This document shows positions 19,812-20,551 of a stretch of DNA of 20,551 nt, one piece after another. The notes under the pieces were generated by a model that was not told where the DNA came from, ran no database searches, and saw nothing but the letters and a program-made list of their open reading frames with translations. How positions within the stretch are numbered: position 1 is the first letter of the stretch; every line of letters begins with the position of its first letter. A program made the translations under genes and the position numbers. The stretch comes from Butyrivibrio sp. (GTDB taxonomy: Bacteria > Bacillota_A > Clostridia > Lachnospirales > Lachnospiraceae), in assembly GCA_024690635.1 (NCBI GenBank), contig JAILOW010000018.1:1-20551 (forward strand). The letters are read 5' to 3'.

Positions 19812-20551
19812 ATGGGAAGGAAAAAAGATCCTAAAAACATGACACCTGAGGAACGTGTGGACAAGTACCGGGTATCAAAATATAAAACTACAAGATACGG
19901 AGATACTGAGCCCATAATGACAGGGGACCAAACAGCAGCCCTTACCTTGATACTGGATAGCCTACACCACTATGGGGGTATGCCTTTCAAATATCCACCT
20001 ACTCAGGAAGGCTTACAGTTATTCGTTGAACGCTCAGAGGATTTTTTCGAGTATGTTCATAATCTCAATGCCAGGGAAGATATAGAAAAGAAGCTTATCC
20101 CTGATGTGGAGTGTTGGACGGTATATTTAGGGATAAGCAGGCGCACCTTATTTGAGTATGAGGGCCGCGGCGGACAATGGGCCGATACCATCAACTATAT
20201 AAAGAACATAATAAACACAAGCAAGAAACAGCTTGCCATGAATTTTAAAATACCGCCTATGCTTTATATGTTTGACGCCACAAACAACCATAATTATGTA
20301 AATACCAGTGAGTTTAAGCTCCAAGCTACCACGATCATAAATCAGAATCCGGATAGCGAGCTTGAGAGGGAACTTCTGAGTAATGGTATTACTTGGGATG
20401 AAAAGCAGGGCGAGTTTAATGTTATAGACGTAAAAGGAGAATATGTAAATGCTGACATTCGACCAAACAGTGAAAGCAATAAGGGCCTTAGCATTGAAGA
20501 AGGGGCAGAATCCGGAACAGAAACTTTGCCTGGAGCTACACAAGAAGGCGA
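19812..20551 (+). CDS. Terminase small subunit-like protein, 248 aa, crosses the circle join
   Basis: The ATG at 19812 has AGGAG at 19796-19800. The frame runs off the window end and finishes at 148 after circularisation, giving 248 residues. The N-terminus is basic. The middle resembles small terminase subunits: a YPPTQEGLQLF stretch, then LIPDVECWTVYLGISRRTLFEYE-type sequence (a helix-turn-helix, split here as LIPDVECWTVYLGI and SRRTLFEYE), then helical KNIINTSKKQLAMNFKIPP and a TNNHNYVNTSEFKL segment. Small terminases recognise the packaging site on DNA, and satellites often carry their own copy to redirect a helper's packaging machinery. No large terminase is present. The C-terminal tail, rich in Glu, Ser and Gly, is encoded in the region shared with the next gene. 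Family call is from sequence pattern only; a generic HTH DNA-binding protein is the alternative. Confidence 0.5.
   Translation, partial: MGRKKDPKNMTPEERVDKYRVSKYKTTRYGDTEPIMTGDQTAALTLILDSLHHYGGMPFKYPPTQEGLQLFVERSEDFFEYVHNLNAREDIEKKLIPDVECWTVYLGISRRTLFEYEGRGGQWADTINYIKNIINTSKKQLAMNFKIPPMLYMFDATNNHNYVNTSEFKLQATTIINQNPDSELERELLSNGITWDEKQGEFNVIDVKGEYVNADIRPNSESNKGLSIEEGAESGTETLPGATQEG
20411..20551. repeat. 141-bp terminal redundancy marking circularity
   Basis: These 141 bases are identical to 1-141. The length matches a common assembler k-mer size, which is the usual signature of a circular contig written out linearly. Both copies lie inside coding sequence, and joining them keeps the terminase-small-like frame open. 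A genuine phage direct terminal repeat is the less likely alternative. Confidence 0.93.

Larger units (their letters stand above)
1..20410. mobile_element. Complete circular 20.4-kb plasmid with phage-satellite features
   Basis: The 141 bases at 20411-20551 repeat 1-141 exactly, and the gene starting at 19812 continues in frame across the join to a stop at 148, so the molecule closes as a 20,410-bp circle. It carries plasmid functions (Rep_3 initiator with iterons, ParA, serine resolvase, toxin-antitoxin) and phage-like functions (repressor divergent from a primase-helicase operon, HNH nuclease, terminase-small-like protein, 1806-aa polyvalent protein). I recognise no capsid, portal, large terminase, tail, lysis, integrase or relaxase gene. 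Nearly all genes point the same way; only the repressor is on the minus strand. An episomal phage satellite or a reduced phage-plasmid is the inferred identity. Confidence 0.8.

Noticed and set aside
20411..20551. True direct terminal repeat of a linear phage genome
   Set aside because: The join restores an uninterrupted gene and the length equals a common assembly k-mer; circularity is simpler.

Overview
The window is one complete circular element of 20,410 bp. The last 141 bases (20411-20551) are identical to the first 141, and one gene reads in frame across the join, so the linear ends are an assembly overlap. Moderate AT richness, strong AAGGAGG-type ribosome sites, bacterial codon use and the gene families (Rep_3 initiator, KGG-type ParA, Phd/RelE pair, a very large phage-type polyvalent protein, DUF927 primase-helicase) suggest a gut Firmicute, probably Lachnospiraceae. 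This host call is inference; there is no rRNA, tRNA or host gene in the window.

Layout, clockwise. (1) 19812 through the join to 1149: a terminase-small-subunit-like gene, a 254-aa protein whose start is nested inside it, and a small unknown protein. (2) 1138-1982: a serine resolvase with a repeat-rich, res-like upstream region and a terminator, suited to multimer resolution. (3) 1983-3190: about 1.2 kb with almost no coding capacity but many short repeats and one possible 29-aa membrane peptide. (4) 3017-4831: a partition-type operon (small protein, ParA, small protein, ribbon-helix-helix protein) behind a good sigma-A promoter. (5) 4915-5012: a promoter-to-terminator unit that looks like a small RNA or leader. 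(6) 5152-10572: an 1806-aa large polyvalent protein of phage type. (7) 10891-11600: Phd/YefM-RelE/ParE addiction module. (8) 11626-13159: iterons, promoter, Rep_3 initiator and a small companion gene. (9) 13160-14108: about 950 bp of non-coding structure with an oriT-like block, a 22-bp iteron array, 10-bp phased repeats and hairpins. (10) 14109-15005, minus strand: an XRE-like repressor, divergent from (11) 15168-18948: HNH nuclease, two small proteins and a primase-helicase. (12) 18919-19246: opposed GTAACCC arrays around an AT-rich core, probably a second origin, followed by two small genes.

Taken together this is a plasmid (Rep, Par, resolvase, toxin-antitoxin) combined with phage-like parts (repressor switch, primase-helicase with its own origin-like repeats, HNH nuclease, terminase-small-like protein, giant virion-type polyvalent protein) but with no recognisable capsid, portal, large terminase, tail, lysis or integrase gene. 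The best single explanation is an episomal phage satellite, or a reduced phage-plasmid, that is kept as a plasmid and packaged by a helper phage. A candidate oriT suggests it may also be mobilised by conjugation.

The most distinctive undescribed signal is a family of ten 27-bp, same-orientation, imperfectly palindromic repeats. They lie in the gaps between genes, three of them overlap TGA stop codons, and two lie on or just upstream of promoter elements. They look like stoperators of a repressor or dispersed centromere sites of the partition system.
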